Source of the DNA: Bacillus timonensis
GTDB taxonomy: Bacteria > Bacillota > Bacilli > Bacillales > Bacillaceae_L
Assembly (NCBI RefSeq): GCF_000285535.1
Contig: NZ_HE610986.1
Location: 72,313-136,312 of the forward strand
Length of the DNA: 64,000 nt
Reading direction: 5' to 3'
A program made the translations under genes and the position numbers. This document shows, one piece after another, positions 27,839 to 36,543 of the stretch. The notes beneath the pieces are model-generated. The model did no database searches. It was not told the DNA's origin and saw nothing but the letters and a program-made list of their open reading frames with translations. The stretch's first letter is position 1. Each line of letters opens with the position of its first letter.

Positions 27839-27863
27839 AAAGTACAGGCGCAGCCTGTACTTT
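27839..27863. terminator. Hairpin between convergent genes at 27816 and 27862
   Basis: AAAGTACAGG (27839-27848) pairs perfectly with CCTGTACTTT (27854-27863); T-rich flanks on both strands. It reaches the yutD stop codon. Confidence 0.85.
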
Positions 27864-28137
27864 ATTTCTTTACCTTTTTTAGGACAAAATAAGCGCAACC
27901 GAAATTGCAATATTCGTATAAATACTCGGAAAGGGTACTTATTTTTGTATCGAAGGACGCTTTTTGGTTCTTATCATCAAAGAAACCTTTTAATCGAAGC
28001 TGTTCATATCCCCAATCTCCGACAATATAGTCATATTTTGCAAGGATATCACTATATCTTGCCCGAAAGGCCTCTTCATTAAATCCATCTTTCAGCTCAT
28101 CTACAAGCTCATATGTACTATTGTTAATGCTAATCAC
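27862..28137 (-). CDS. yutD: YutD, DUF1027 family protein
   Basis: A 91-residue cytosolic protein; the family signature YDYIVGDWGYEQLRLKGFFD is in the centre and the C-terminal CNFGCAYFVLKK carries a Cys pair. Function unknown. Starts at GTG with GAGGTG upstream. Divergent from the YutC lipoprotein gene. Confidence 0.85.
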   Translation of the reverse strand: MISINNSTYELVDELKDGFNEEAFRARYSDILAKYDYIVGDWGYEQLRLKGFFDDKNQKASFDTKISTLSEYLYEYCNFGCAYFVLKKVKK

Positions 28138-28268
28138 TTTATTTCACCTCGTACCCCTTACTAGAGATGTTCAACATTTCTATATTTCCATTATAGCCAA
28201 TCAACCCATCAATTACTATGCGAAATTTTTGATGAATTGGTCAACCTACAACTGAGGGGGTGTCAAGA

Positions 28269-29105
28269 TTGAAAAAATACACAATCATTTCAGGCTTACT
28301 TGCGTTAACTGCTTTATCAGGGTGTGGTGCTTCTGACGACAACGCAGGAGTTTATCACGAAAATGGAAATTCAATCTATCGCATTGACCAAAATGAGCTT
28401 TATAATGCAAAAGGTGTTAAAAATAATGGGAAGGAAATGACGAACTTTGGCTATGTTCGTCACCAAAAAAATCCAGTCCCTGGCCGTGCGAATGTTTATA
28501 GCAACATCCCAACGATGGATAGGGAAAAAGTTGCGGATTTGATTAGTAAAATCTGTACAACCATCCCAAATGTAAATGATGTTGGTACTCTCGTTACTGA
28601 TGAAGAAGTGTTAGTTGCTTATGATACCGATTCAAAGGACCGGATGTTAACCGCTGACCAGGTAAAACGCTCCGCTTTATCTGTTGTCCCAAGGTTCTAT
28701 CATGTGTACGTTTCTGACGATCCGGATATGATCAAACAAATAGAACGATTCGGTACACTTGATTCAGACAGTCGAAATGTCGACCAAATCATTACCTCTA
28801 CCATTCAACAAATGATTAAGTCTCCACAAGGATATAAAGTAAGTGATGGAGAAAATGAAAACGGGGAAATGGAAGGTGGGCTTAACCCTGAATATGAACG
28901 AAGGGCAAAGGAGAATCAAGATTTCCTTAAAAACCCAAGTTCTAATAACAAGGGTGGGGATGTACATGATACCGGGAGCGGCCGTACACTAAATCAAGAT
29001 AATGAAAAAATCAATTTAAATATAGATAAAATGGGCGAAAACGTTAATACAAACCGAGAAGAACAGCAGAAATATAATCGTATATTACAAAAAGGAACAC
29101 ATTAA
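28269..29105 (+). CDS. yutC: YhcN/YlaJ-family sporulation lipoprotein YutC
   Basis: A 278-residue lipoprotein. The signal peptide ends in LSGCG (lipid-bearing Cys about residue 20). The central region (about 75-180) is the YhcN/YlaJ domain with VNDVGTLVTDEEVLVAYDT; the last 90 residues are low-complexity, Asn/Glu-rich. Members localise to the developing spore and affect germination. The TTG at 28269 is 8 bases after GAGGGGG; a GTG at 28260 overlaps that site. Confidence 0.85.
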   Translation: MKKYTIISGLLALTALSGCGASDDNAGVYHENGNSIYRIDQNELYNAKGVKNNGKEMTNFGYVRHQKNPVPGRANVYSNIPTMDREKVADLISKICTTIPNVNDVGTLVTDEEVLVAYDTDSKDRMLTADQVKRSALSVVPRFYHVYVSDDPDMIKQIERFGTLDSDSRNVDQIITSTIQQMIKSPQGYKVSDGENENGEMEGGLNPEYERRAKENQDFLKNPSSNNKGGDVHDTGSGRTLNQDNEKINLNIDKMGENVNTNREEQQKYNRILQKGTH

Positions 29106-29131
29106 AAAAAGGGGGAATTTCCCCCTTTTTA
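29104..29131. terminator. Bidirectional terminator between yutC and lipA
   Basis: AAAAAGGGGGAA pairs with TTTCCCCCTTTTT with a minimal loop. Both flanks are suited to termination. Confidence 0.88.
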
Positions 29132-30025
29132 TGCTTCCTTAAGTTGATTTGATTTTGCAGCATTTACTTGTTCGTCTGCATGGTAAGAAGAACGAACGAG
29201 TGGACCAGCTTCACAATGGCTAAAGCCTTTGCTTAAAGCAATCTCCTTTAATTCTGCAAATTCATCTGGATGATAGTACTTTTCAACCTTTAAATGCTTT
29301 TTCGATGGTTGTAGATATTGTCCGATTGTCATGATGTCAACATTATTTGCACGAAGGTCATCCATCGTTTCAATAATTTCTTCCTTCGTTTCACCAAGAC
29401 CAATCATGATACTCGATTTTGTTGGGATATCTGGGTTCATTTCTTTTGCACGGCGTAAAAATTCAAGGGAACGGTCATATTTTGCACGTGCACGAACGCG
29501 GTCAGATAAACGTCGAACGGTTTCAATATTATGGTTCATAATGTCGGGCTTCGCATCCATTAATGTTTTTAAGTTTTCGTATACCCCACCCATATCTGAT
29601 GGTAACACTTCAATAGATGTAAATGGACTCTTTCTACGTATTGCACGAACCGTTTCAGCAAAAACTGCTGCTCCTCCGTCCTTTAAATCGTCACGGGCTA
29701 CAGTAGTAATAACTACGTGCTTTAATCCCATGGTTGCAACAGAATCTGCTACACGTTCAGGTTCTGCCCAATCTAATTCATTTGGAAGACCAGTTTTTAC
29801 CGCACAAAAACGGCAGGCACGGGTACAAGTATCACCTAGAATCATGAAAGTTGCTGTCTTACGAACAGCCCAACATTCATGAATATTAGGACATTTTGCT
29901 TCCTCACAAACGGTATGTAATTGTTTTTCTCTCATCATTTTCTTTAAGCCTGTGTAATTTTCATTAGTATTTAGCTTTATTTTTAGCCATTCAGGCTTTC
30001 GAAGATATTCTTGTTTTTTTGACAT
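29129..30025 (-). CDS. lipA: Lipoyl synthase
   Basis: Radical SAM enzyme that inserts two sulfurs into octanoyl groups on E2 and GcvH proteins, 298 residues. The auxiliary cluster motif [12 protein letters not shown] and the radical SAM motif CTRACRFC are both intact. The donor protein GcvH is encoded in this window at 56724. Clusters are supplied by SUF, SufA and YutI, also here. Single gene with GGAGTGATG upstream. Confidence 0.97.
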   Translation of the reverse strand: MSKKQEYLRKPEWLKIKLNTNENYTGLKKMMREKQLHTVCEEAKCPNIHECWAVRKTATFMILGDTCTRACRFCAVKTGLPNELDWAEPERVADSVATMGLKHVVITTVARDDLKDGGAAVFAETVRAIRRKSPFTSIEVLPSDMGGVYENLKTLMDAKPDIMNHNIETVRRLSDRVRARAKYDRSLEFLRRAKEMNPDIPTKSSIMIGLGETKEEIIETMDDLRANNVDIMTIGQYLQPSKKHLKVEKYYHPDEFAELKEIALSKGFSHCEAGPLVRSSYHADEQVNAAKSNQLKEA

Positions 30026-30277
30026 ACTTCATCACTCCATTGCAAAGGCTATCCCTATTATACTCCTAACGTTTAAAAGAATCCAAGTATTAGGCATTAT
30101 TCACGGCTTCCAACAATTAGTTATTATGAAAATTGGATGATTTAACAAACTAACAAGGGAAGAGTACTTTATTTCTTTATTCAAAACTATCCTACATCGC
30201 TAATTGGTACCGAAATGATAAGCAACATAGAAATATAAATATCCTTTAGGCTATTAAGAGAAAGGAGATTTGCGTGC

Positions 30278-31270
30278 GTGAACAGAAAACTTGGAATAGT
30301 AGTTATTATTTGTTTATTTCTTTCAGGAATGCCTTTGATAGCTAACGCTAACGACGATCAGCAAAAAATCTTTCAGGAACGAATGAACCTCTATACGAAA
30401 ATGGAAACAGTGACCCAGATTCCTTGGTACTATTACGCAGCAATTGACCAGTATGAACGAAGTATTCGTCGTGCCCGCAAGGACATCCCGAAGGAAAGTG
30501 GATTAATTGGAATCTACATTAAACCTGAAGTATGGGCGGGGGCATTAAATCCAAATCCGAATGATACAAGTCCATATAGTATCCAGCTTTTTGGGGGAAT
30601 TGGTTTAGATGGCAATGGGGATGGTGTTGCCGATCAAACAAATGATGAAGATATTTTATTCACAATATCCGAGCAAATTTTAGCCTACGGAACTGACCCC
30701 GATAATTTAAAGATTGGTTTATGGAATTATTACAAACGGGACAAATCAGTTTCCTTAATTATGGGAATTGCCAAAGTCTACTCAACATATAACACTCTTG
30801 ATTTAGATAGCCATGCCTTTCCTGTTCCACTTGGGTATAATCATAGCTATAAAAACACATGGGGGGACGCACGAGGTTGGGGTGGTCGAAGAATGCATGA
30901 AGGGACAGATATTTTTGCAAGTTACGGTACCCCTGTTCGTGCAACCTCATATGGGGTTATTGAAATGAAGGGCTGGAATCGTTTTGGTGGATGGCGGATC
31001 GGAATTCGTGATGTTAATAATACGTATCACTATTTTGCCCACTTAAATGGATTTGCAAAGGATATTGCAATTGGACAAGTTGTTAAGCCAGGTACAATCA
31101 TTGGATCGGTTGGAAGTTCAGGTTATGGACCACCAGGAACAGCCGGAAAATTTCCTCCTCATCTTCATTATGGCATGTACAAAGACAATGGATATACAGA
31201 ATGGTCCTTTGATCCTTATCCGCATTTACGTTCTTGGGAAAGAGAAGAAAGAAAATCGAAGAAACGATAA
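30278..31270 (+). CDS. lytH: M23 peptidase LytH/YunA
   Basis: A 330-residue secreted peptidase; signal peptide of about 24 residues ending near ANA. The zinc site is visible in MHEGTDIFASYGTPV and HLHYGMY in the C-terminal LytM domain. B. subtilis LytH (YunA) trims L-Ala-D-Glu links in spore cortex peptidoglycan. Starts at GTG 30278, 10 bases after GGAG. Terminator downstream. Confidence 0.88.
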   Translation: MNRKLGIVVIICLFLSGMPLIANANDDQQKIFQERMNLYTKMETVTQIPWYYYAAIDQYERSIRRARKDIPKESGLIGIYIKPEVWAGALNPNPNDTSPYSIQLFGGIGLDGNGDGVADQTNDEDILFTISEQILAYGTDPDNLKIGLWNYYKRDKSVSLIMGIAKVYSTYNTLDLDSHAFPVPLGYNHSYKNTWGDARGWGGRRMHEGTDIFASYGTPVRATSYGVIEMKGWNRFGGWRIGIRDVNNTYHYFAHLNGFAKDIAIGQVVKPGTIIGSVGSSGYGPPGTAGKFPPHLHYGMYKDNGYTEWSFDPYPHLRSWEREERKSKKR

Positions 31271-31274
31271 AGTA

Positions 31275-31306
31275 AAAGGCTGCGGTAAGTAACTACCACA
31301 GCCTTT
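31275..31306. terminator. Bidirectional terminator between lytH and metS
   Basis: AAAGGCTGCGGTA (31275-31287) pairs with TACCACAGCCTTT (31294-31306), one G-U-like mismatch. Confidence 0.88.
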
Positions 31307-31340
31307 CTTCCGTTCTAAGTGACCCTCTTTTTATATTTTT

Positions 31341-31448
31341 TTATTTCGCCTGTTTGGCCTTTTTTGCTGCATATCCAATACTGGCTATCAGTCCACCCCA
31401 CAAAATAACCATTCCAATGATCATCATCGTAATTGCGCCACCGGTCAT
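31341..31448 (-). CDS. metS: MetS-type small subunit of NSS methionine/alanine importer
   Basis: A 35-residue single-helix membrane protein, MTGGAITMMIIGMVILWGG then a basic tail AAKKAKQAK. It matches the small-subunit family (MetS of Corynebacterium) needed by the paired NSS transporter. Its ATG overlaps the transporter stop as ATGA, and GTAGGA lies upstream, so translation is coupled. Too short for ordinary gene finders. Confidence 0.88.
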   Translation of the reverse strand: MTGGAITMMIIGMVILWGGLIASIGYAAKKAKQAK

Positions 31449-32986
31449 AGTCCTACCTCCTTGTCACTACTTGAAGAGTAATTTTCATTTAATGCTGCTC
31501 TACTCCACTTTTTGAGTGAAAATACAATTCCAAGAACAATTACCGCAACTGCAATAAATACACCTGGGAAGAGGATAAATGAGGTTGCATACCCTTCATA
31601 GTTTCCTGTTGCATTATCAAATTGTTGTAGGATATTTTGCTTTAATAGGTCAAACATCATGTATCCTAAAACGATAGGTGTTACGACTCCAAGACAGAAC
31701 TTCCACCAACCACCTGCTCGAATATCCGAAACTGCATTGGCATGCGATTGCAATGGATTCATTTGCTTGAAGACCCATGCAATTAGAATTACCTCAACAA
31801 GTCCTGCAACAGCAATACCAAATTGGTTAATGAAGTAATCGACAACATCTAGGAAGTATAAACCTCCATTTGTTGAATAAAGGATAGAAACAAGAGATGC
31901 TAAACCAGCACCATATAATACAGATTTGTTACGACTAATCTTAAATTTATCCTGAACAGCTGCGATAAATACTTCACAGATTGAAATAAGGGAAGTTAAC
32001 CCAGCAAATACTAAGGATAAAAAGAATAGAGCTCCAAAAAATTCACCGAAAGGCATTTGATTGATAATCTGCGGGAAGACCGCAAACGCAAGACCAACAC
32101 CTGCACTTGCTACTTCGTTTACAGGTACACCAGCTTGGGTAGCCATAAAACCTAAGGCTGCGAACACACCAATACCCGCTAATAATTCGAATCCAGAGTT
32201 TGCAAAACCAGTAATAAATGCGTTGTTCACTACATCGGACTTCTTCGGTAAGTAACTTGCATAAGTAATCATAATTGCAAAACCAATTGATAAACTGAAG
32301 AAAATATGTCCGTATGCTGCAACCCAGACCTTACCATCCATAATTGCATCCCAGTTTGGTTGGAAGAATGCATTTAATCCCGCGCTTGCACCTTCAAGTG
32401 TAACTGCACGTATGACAATGATTGTAAAAATTACTAGTAGTGTAGGAATAAAGATTTTATTGGCTTTTTCAATACCTTTTTTAACACCTTTAAATAAAAT
32501 AAATAAAGTAATCGCCCAAACAACTACTAAAGGTCCAAAAACTCCTAGCACTGGTGTTCCAATATCCCCTGGTGTTTCCGCCAAATGCAAATAGTTAGAG
32601 AATAGAAAACCTCCCGTATCTTCTCCCCATGCTTTGTTAAACGAAAAGAACGTATACGAAATTGCCCATGCGATAATAACTGCATAATAGGTGGCAATGA
32701 CAAATGAAATGAGTACTTGCCACCAACCAAGCCATTCCATTTTTTTATTTAATCGAAAAAATGACAAAGGCGCTGATCCTCTGAACTTTTGTCCGATGGT
32801 AAACTCGAGAATGAGGATTGGAATACCGGCAGTTAAAATGGCAAACAGGTATGGAAGAAAGAATGCTCCCCCTCCATTGTCATAAGCGACATATGGAAAT
32901 CTCCAAATATTACCCAAACCAACCGCAGAACCGATTGCAGCTAATACGAATCCTGCCCGTGTCCCCCACTGTGGACGATTATCCAT
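31445..32986 (-). CDS. metP: NSS-family sodium-dependent amino acid transporter (MetP-like)
   Basis: A 513-residue, twelve-helix neurotransmitter:sodium symporter. Helix 1 carries the sodium/substrate motif AAIGSAVGLGNIWRFPYV; helix 6 region AYGHIFFSLSIGFA fits. Pairing with MetS suggests methionine and alanine uptake, but no SAM riboswitch precedes it, unlike the other methionine genes here. GGGGAGG precedes the ATG. Confidence 0.9.
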   Translation of the reverse strand: MDNRPQWGTRAGFVLAAIGSAVGLGNIWRFPYVAYDNGGGAFFLPYLFAILTAGIPILILEFTIGQKFRGSAPLSFFRLNKKMEWLGWWQVLISFVIATYYAVIIAWAISYTFFSFNKAWGEDTGGFLFSNYLHLAETPGDIGTPVLGVFGPLVVVWAITLFILFKGVKKGIEKANKIFIPTLLVIFTIIVIRAVTLEGASAGLNAFFQPNWDAIMDGKVWVAAYGHIFFSLSIGFAIMITYASYLPKKSDVVNNAFITGFANSGFELLAGIGVFAALGFMATQAGVPVNEVASAGVGLAFAVFPQIINQMPFGEFFGALFFLSLVFAGLTSLISICEVFIAAVQDKFKISRNKSVLYGAGLASLVSILYSTNGGLYFLDVVDYFINQFGIAVAGLVEVILIAWVFKQMNPLQSHANAVSDIRAGGWWKFCLGVVTPIVLGYMMFDLLKQNILQQFDNATGNYEGYATSFILFPGVFIAVAVIVLGIVFSLKKWSRAALNENYSSSSDKEVGL

Positions 32987-33159
32987 AAATGAAACCTCCC
33001 CTTTTCCACTTTAGTCCATTGCCGTGGTAGTCTTTTAGCACTAGACCGAAGTTAGAAACTTTTATATTTTCAGATTATTTTCTATAATCTATTTATTAGT
33101 ATAGCTAGTCTTTATCCCCATGTCAAAAGTTATTTTAAAATTTAAATTACTTTTCTTAA

Positions 33160-33191
33160 AAAAGAGGCAAAGGTTCTAAAACCCTTGTCTC
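33160..33191 (-). terminator. Terminator of the NhaC-family gene
   Basis: GAGACAAGGG and CCTTTGCCTC (33164-33191) form an imperfect stem followed on the minus strand by TTTTTT. Confidence 0.75.
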
Positions 33192-33236
33192 ATGCATACT
33201 ATATAAGATTTAATTAGTAAATATTGAATAGTAATT

Positions 33237-34820
33237 TTATGCTTTTCCCCAGTTTTTCACAGTGATAACAAAAACAACAAATAGTAATAAAGTCGTCACC
33301 AACCCTAGCATAGTACTACCAGTTAGACCTAATACGACATAACCAATTCCAGCGAGAACTGCAGAAGTTATGGCATATGGTAACTGTGTCATAACGTGAT
33401 CGATGTGGTGACTTCCTGCCCCTGTTGATGAAAGAATGGTTGTATCTGAAATTGGTGAACAGTGGTCACCAAAAACAGAACCAGCTAATACGGCTGCTAA
33501 CGCTGGAAGCAACAAATTTATATCGGAAGCTGCAACGATATCCCCTGCAATTGGAAGCATCATCCCAAAAGTTCCCCAAGACGTTCCAGTCGCAAAAGCC
33601 ATAAAACCTGCAACAATAAAAAGAATAACTGGTAAAAACGCAATATTTAAATCGGACTTTTCTACAAGACCAGCGAGATATTTTCCTGTTTCAAGTTGAC
33701 TAATTAAATCAACAATCACCCAAGCAAATATCAAAATGTATACAGCTGGGAGCATAGATTTGACGCCTTCGATAACTCCCTTTGGAAGAAGTTCGATAGT
33801 TAACGCACGTTTTGCATATACTTGAACAAAGAATAAAATGAGTGTGACAATGATTCCAAGTATTCCCCCATATAGAAGCGATCCGGTAACATCGGTATTT
33901 TCAAAAATTGTAAAGATTGTGATTTGCCCTTCAGAAGCTCTATAACCTGTCCAAAATAATGAACCAACTGTCCCCACCACTAATGCAATAATCGGCCATA
34001 CTAAATCCCCCACTGAGCCTTTTTCACTTTGAGGTAATTCTTGTTTCAACTCACCAAGAACCGGTTTCGTTGGGTCGGTAACCTCTCCTGTTGTCATTGC
34101 TCGCTTTTCATGTTCTTTCATACTTCCAAGATTTAAATTAAAAACAGCAACTGCAATTACCATTAAAACAGCAGTCAATACATATAGATTCATTGGAATT
34201 ATTTGAATGAAAGCTGATAAAGGAGAGTATTCCATAACGCCATGTGTTGCCAGGATTGGTGCAAGAATTGCGATAATATATGCACCCCAGCTTGAAATTG
34301 GCGAAATAACACAGATTGGTGCTGATGTAGAATCAATAATATAGGCAAGCTTAGCACGTGATACTTTATTACGATCTGTTATCGGTTTGCTCACCTGACC
34401 AACTGCTAACGCATTAAAATAATCGTCAATAAAAATAATGATTCCTAGTACAGCGGCTAACAGCTGTGCACCTGTTCTCGTCTTCACCTTTGTTTGAGCC
34501 CAGTCTCCAAAAGCACGACTGCCTCCTGATATGGAAATAAACGCTGTAATAATCCCTAAAATAAATAGAAATAAAATGATAGAAACATTCCAAGAGTTCA
34601 GTCCATCTTCAGAAACAAAAATCGCTTTTACACTTTTCCAGATTGTAAAAATGACGTCTTGCAGCCAAGCTCCGACTCCTTCACTTTTTAAAACCTTTCC
34701 GTGTAAAACGACTGCAGCCGAGACAATTCCCACTCCAAGTGACAGTAGGACTCTGCGGGTTAAAACAACCATCAAAAGTGCAATGATTGGTGGGATTATC
34801 GAATAGATAGTTCCAGACAT
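33237..34820 (-). CDS. lysW: NhaC-family transporter under lysine riboswitch, probable lysine transporter
   Basis: A 527-residue membrane protein with about twelve helices, NhaC superfamily (PF03553), with GTSWGTFGMMLPIAG and FGDHCSPISDTTILSS. Superfamily members exchange sodium and protons or organic solutes. The lysine riboswitch directly upstream ties its expression to lysine, so I infer lysine import, like the riboswitch-controlled LysW group. The reading frame opens at 34889, but ATG 34820 has GGAGG 8 bases upstream and avoids 23 extra polar residues. The symbol rests on that inference. Confidence 0.8.
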   Translation of the reverse strand: MSGTIYSIIPPIIALLMVVLTRRVLLSLGVGIVSAAVVLHGKVLKSEGVGAWLQDVIFTIWKSVKAIFVSEDGLNSWNVSIILFLFILGIITAFISISGGSRAFGDWAQTKVKTRTGAQLLAAVLGIIIFIDDYFNALAVGQVSKPITDRNKVSRAKLAYIIDSTSAPICVISPISSWGAYIIAILAPILATHGVMEYSPLSAFIQIIPMNLYVLTAVLMVIAVAVFNLNLGSMKEHEKRAMTTGEVTDPTKPVLGELKQELPQSEKGSVGDLVWPIIALVVGTVGSLFWTGYRASEGQITIFTIFENTDVTGSLLYGGILGIIVTLILFFVQVYAKRALTIELLPKGVIEGVKSMLPAVYILIFAWVIVDLISQLETGKYLAGLVEKSDLNIAFLPVILFIVAGFMAFATGTSWGTFGMMLPIAGDIVAASDINLLLPALAAVLAGSVFGDHCSPISDTTILSSTGAGSHHIDHVMTQLPYAITSAVLAGIGYVVLGLTGSTMLGLVTTLLLFVVFVITVKNWGKA

Positions 34821-34890
34821 GATGTGTTCCTCCAAAATTGAATTTTCATGTAGGGCTATTATATGTGTGAAAGAAGATATCTTTTGCAAA

Positions 34891-35150
34891 TAAAAAGAGA
34901 GTAATGATAGAAAATAACTATCATTACTCTCGGTAATGTTTTGTTATCCTCCATCACGATCAGTAGCCCTCCATTATAGAAATAAATTCTATAATGACAG
35001 TGTTACCCTTTTTCAAGGCAACCCCAACAAAAATAACATTGACCTGTCAATTTTTGCTTCGGCGGAAAATCCTTTCAACTATGATCACCGTTGTCATCCT
35101 CACATAGTATACTCTTATTTACCGCACCTCTACCTCATCGATCCGATAAG
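34891..35150 (-). promoter_or_regulatory. Lysine riboswitch (L box) with terminator
   Basis: Read on the minus strand: GTAGAGGTGCG near 35123-35134, GAAAGG then CCGCCGAAG near 35057-35076, GGGGTTGCC, a CTGTCATTATAGAA/TTCTATAATGGAGGG helix, and closing GGGCTACTGATCG; these are the conserved blocks of the lysine aptamer. A 14-bp terminator stem (34897-34910 with 34918-34931) and TTTTTATTT follow, about 70 bp before the start codon. High lysine should stop transcription. Confidence 0.93.
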
Positions 35151-35253
35151 GTGGTTTATTCACTTTTAATCCTCATGTAGTATAATTCATTTCACCCTGC
35201 AAATCAACTATTCTAGTATAGTATTTTTTTACATCCAGCTCAGTGCCTTGTTC

Positions 35254-36012
35254 TTAATTTGTTGGAAATTCAATTGAAGGAGAAGACTCCCCACCATCGT
35301 TATAGAAATCAGGAACATCATGCAAAATGTTTTGATTGATAACAGGGATAATGGTTTCAATTTCTACTTCTCCTGTTGAGAATGGTAAAATAACCTGCAT
35401 CGTCACTGTTGCTAAAACATTATACTGGAACCATCCATTATTAATACCCCATTCATCTATCCTACCTTGAGGCGTTGTTTCTCCAAACCCAATCATATGG
35501 AAGCGAATCGGAATTTGTGGTCCCAAATTTCCTAAAAGAGCATTGTTAGTTGCCTCTCCAAGTGGCACTTCAAATACAAAACCAGTCTGACCTGTAGACT
35601 CGTCGGTTTCAATTTCTAAATCAGGGTACTCCAGTTTATTAATTTCACCTTCATTTACATACTTTAAGTATCTTTCAATATTACCGAGTGTTTTTGTTGC
35701 CATTTTGTTAACGACTTGAGTATTGTAACTAATTACTTTTCCAGTCTCATCTGTTTGTACAATGCTTAAATCCTCCTGCACCAATTCTTCCTCATTTATT
35801 TGCTGGTTTATTGCATTTTTGATAACAGTTGCAGCTACCTTTTTGGTTTCATTTTCAGCATATGCCATAAGTGCTGGCTCTATCGCTTTGTTAATAATAA
35901 ATAAGCCTATGGCTGTCGAGAAGATAAAAAATACAAATGTTAGTAAAAAGACGTATTGAAAAGGTAAAGGCCCCTTCCTTCTTGGTTGCAGGCGACGTTT
36001 GTATTTTGCCAA
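35254..36012 (-). CDS. yunB: Sporulation protein YunB
   Basis: A 252-residue protein with a basic N-terminus (KYKRRLQPRRKGP), one membrane helix (about 20-42) and an extracytoplasmic domain. YunB of B. subtilis is a mother-cell sporulation protein needed for proper spore formation. Features include LEYPDLEIETDESTG-like region and PLGEATNNALLGNLGP (shared with stage II/SpoIIR-like YunB proteins). Starts at TTG with GGGGGGA upstream. No terminator before the riboswitch region downstream. Confidence 0.9.
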   Translation of the reverse strand: MAKYKRRLQPRRKGPLPFQYVFLLTFVFFIFSTAIGLFIINKAIEPALMAYAENETKKVAATVIKNAINQQINEEELVQEDLSIVQTDETGKVISYNTQVVNKMATKTLGNIERYLKYVNEGEINKLEYPDLEIETDESTGQTGFVFEVPLGEATNNALLGNLGPQIPIRFHMIGFGETTPQGRIDEWGINNGWFQYNVLATVTMQVILPFSTGEVEIETIIPVINQNILHDVPDFYNDGGESSPSIEFPTN

Positions 36013-36131
36013 ACGAAAATCCCCCCTTACAAGCTAATTGTATGCAAGCAAGAGGGGATGTACGATAATTATTTTATTCGACAAAAATTCGTTGGTGACA
36101 CGTGCTTATTTATATTGAATACCTTCTCAGG

Positions 36132-36434
36132 TTAGATCATTTTTAATAAGGCATCTTTGCCCTTCATTCCTACAGTTATGCCTCGTTTTTCGGCTTCATA
36201 TGTGATTGATTCAAGAGGGGCATCCAGCAATTGCTCGATTGTCCGAACACCAACTGCCCTACCGGCAATAATGCCACGATCTTTAAGTTTTTCATTTAAT
36301 AGTGCAACATCAAGTGCTCCACACATAATATAGCCATTTTCATTTGTGACTGCCATAAAATTCGTCTTCGGTAGTTTAACGGTAATGGCTGTAAATTGAT
36401 GGTTATCAATCAATAGTGGTGTCATTGAGACCAT
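36132..36434 (-). CDS. yunC: YunC, DUF1805 family protein
   Basis: A 100-residue cytosolic protein of unknown role. LPKTNFMAV, GYIMCGALDVALLN and IIAGRAVGVRTIEQLLDAPL are family-like segments. An in-frame GTG at 36443 is only 1-2 bases from GGAG; the ATG at 36434 is better placed and aligns with B. subtilis YunC. Confidence 0.85.
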   Translation of the reverse strand: MVSMTPLLIDNHQFTAITVKLPKTNFMAVTNENGYIMCGALDVALLNEKLKDRGIIAGRAVGVRTIEQLLDAPLESITYEAEKRGITVGMKGKDALLKMI

Positions 36435-36543
36435 TCCTAGCACACTCCTTTCCTTACCAATTTATGTTTAACGGAAATGAATTGTGTTAGAAATGGGTAT
36501 CCATCATAGACCTATCTTTGTATACTACTTTTGACTATGAATA

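Noticed and set aside
34936..35169. Plus-strand 77-codon frame
   Set aside because: It lies across the lysine aptamer and has no ribosome site; the RNA structure explains the sequence.
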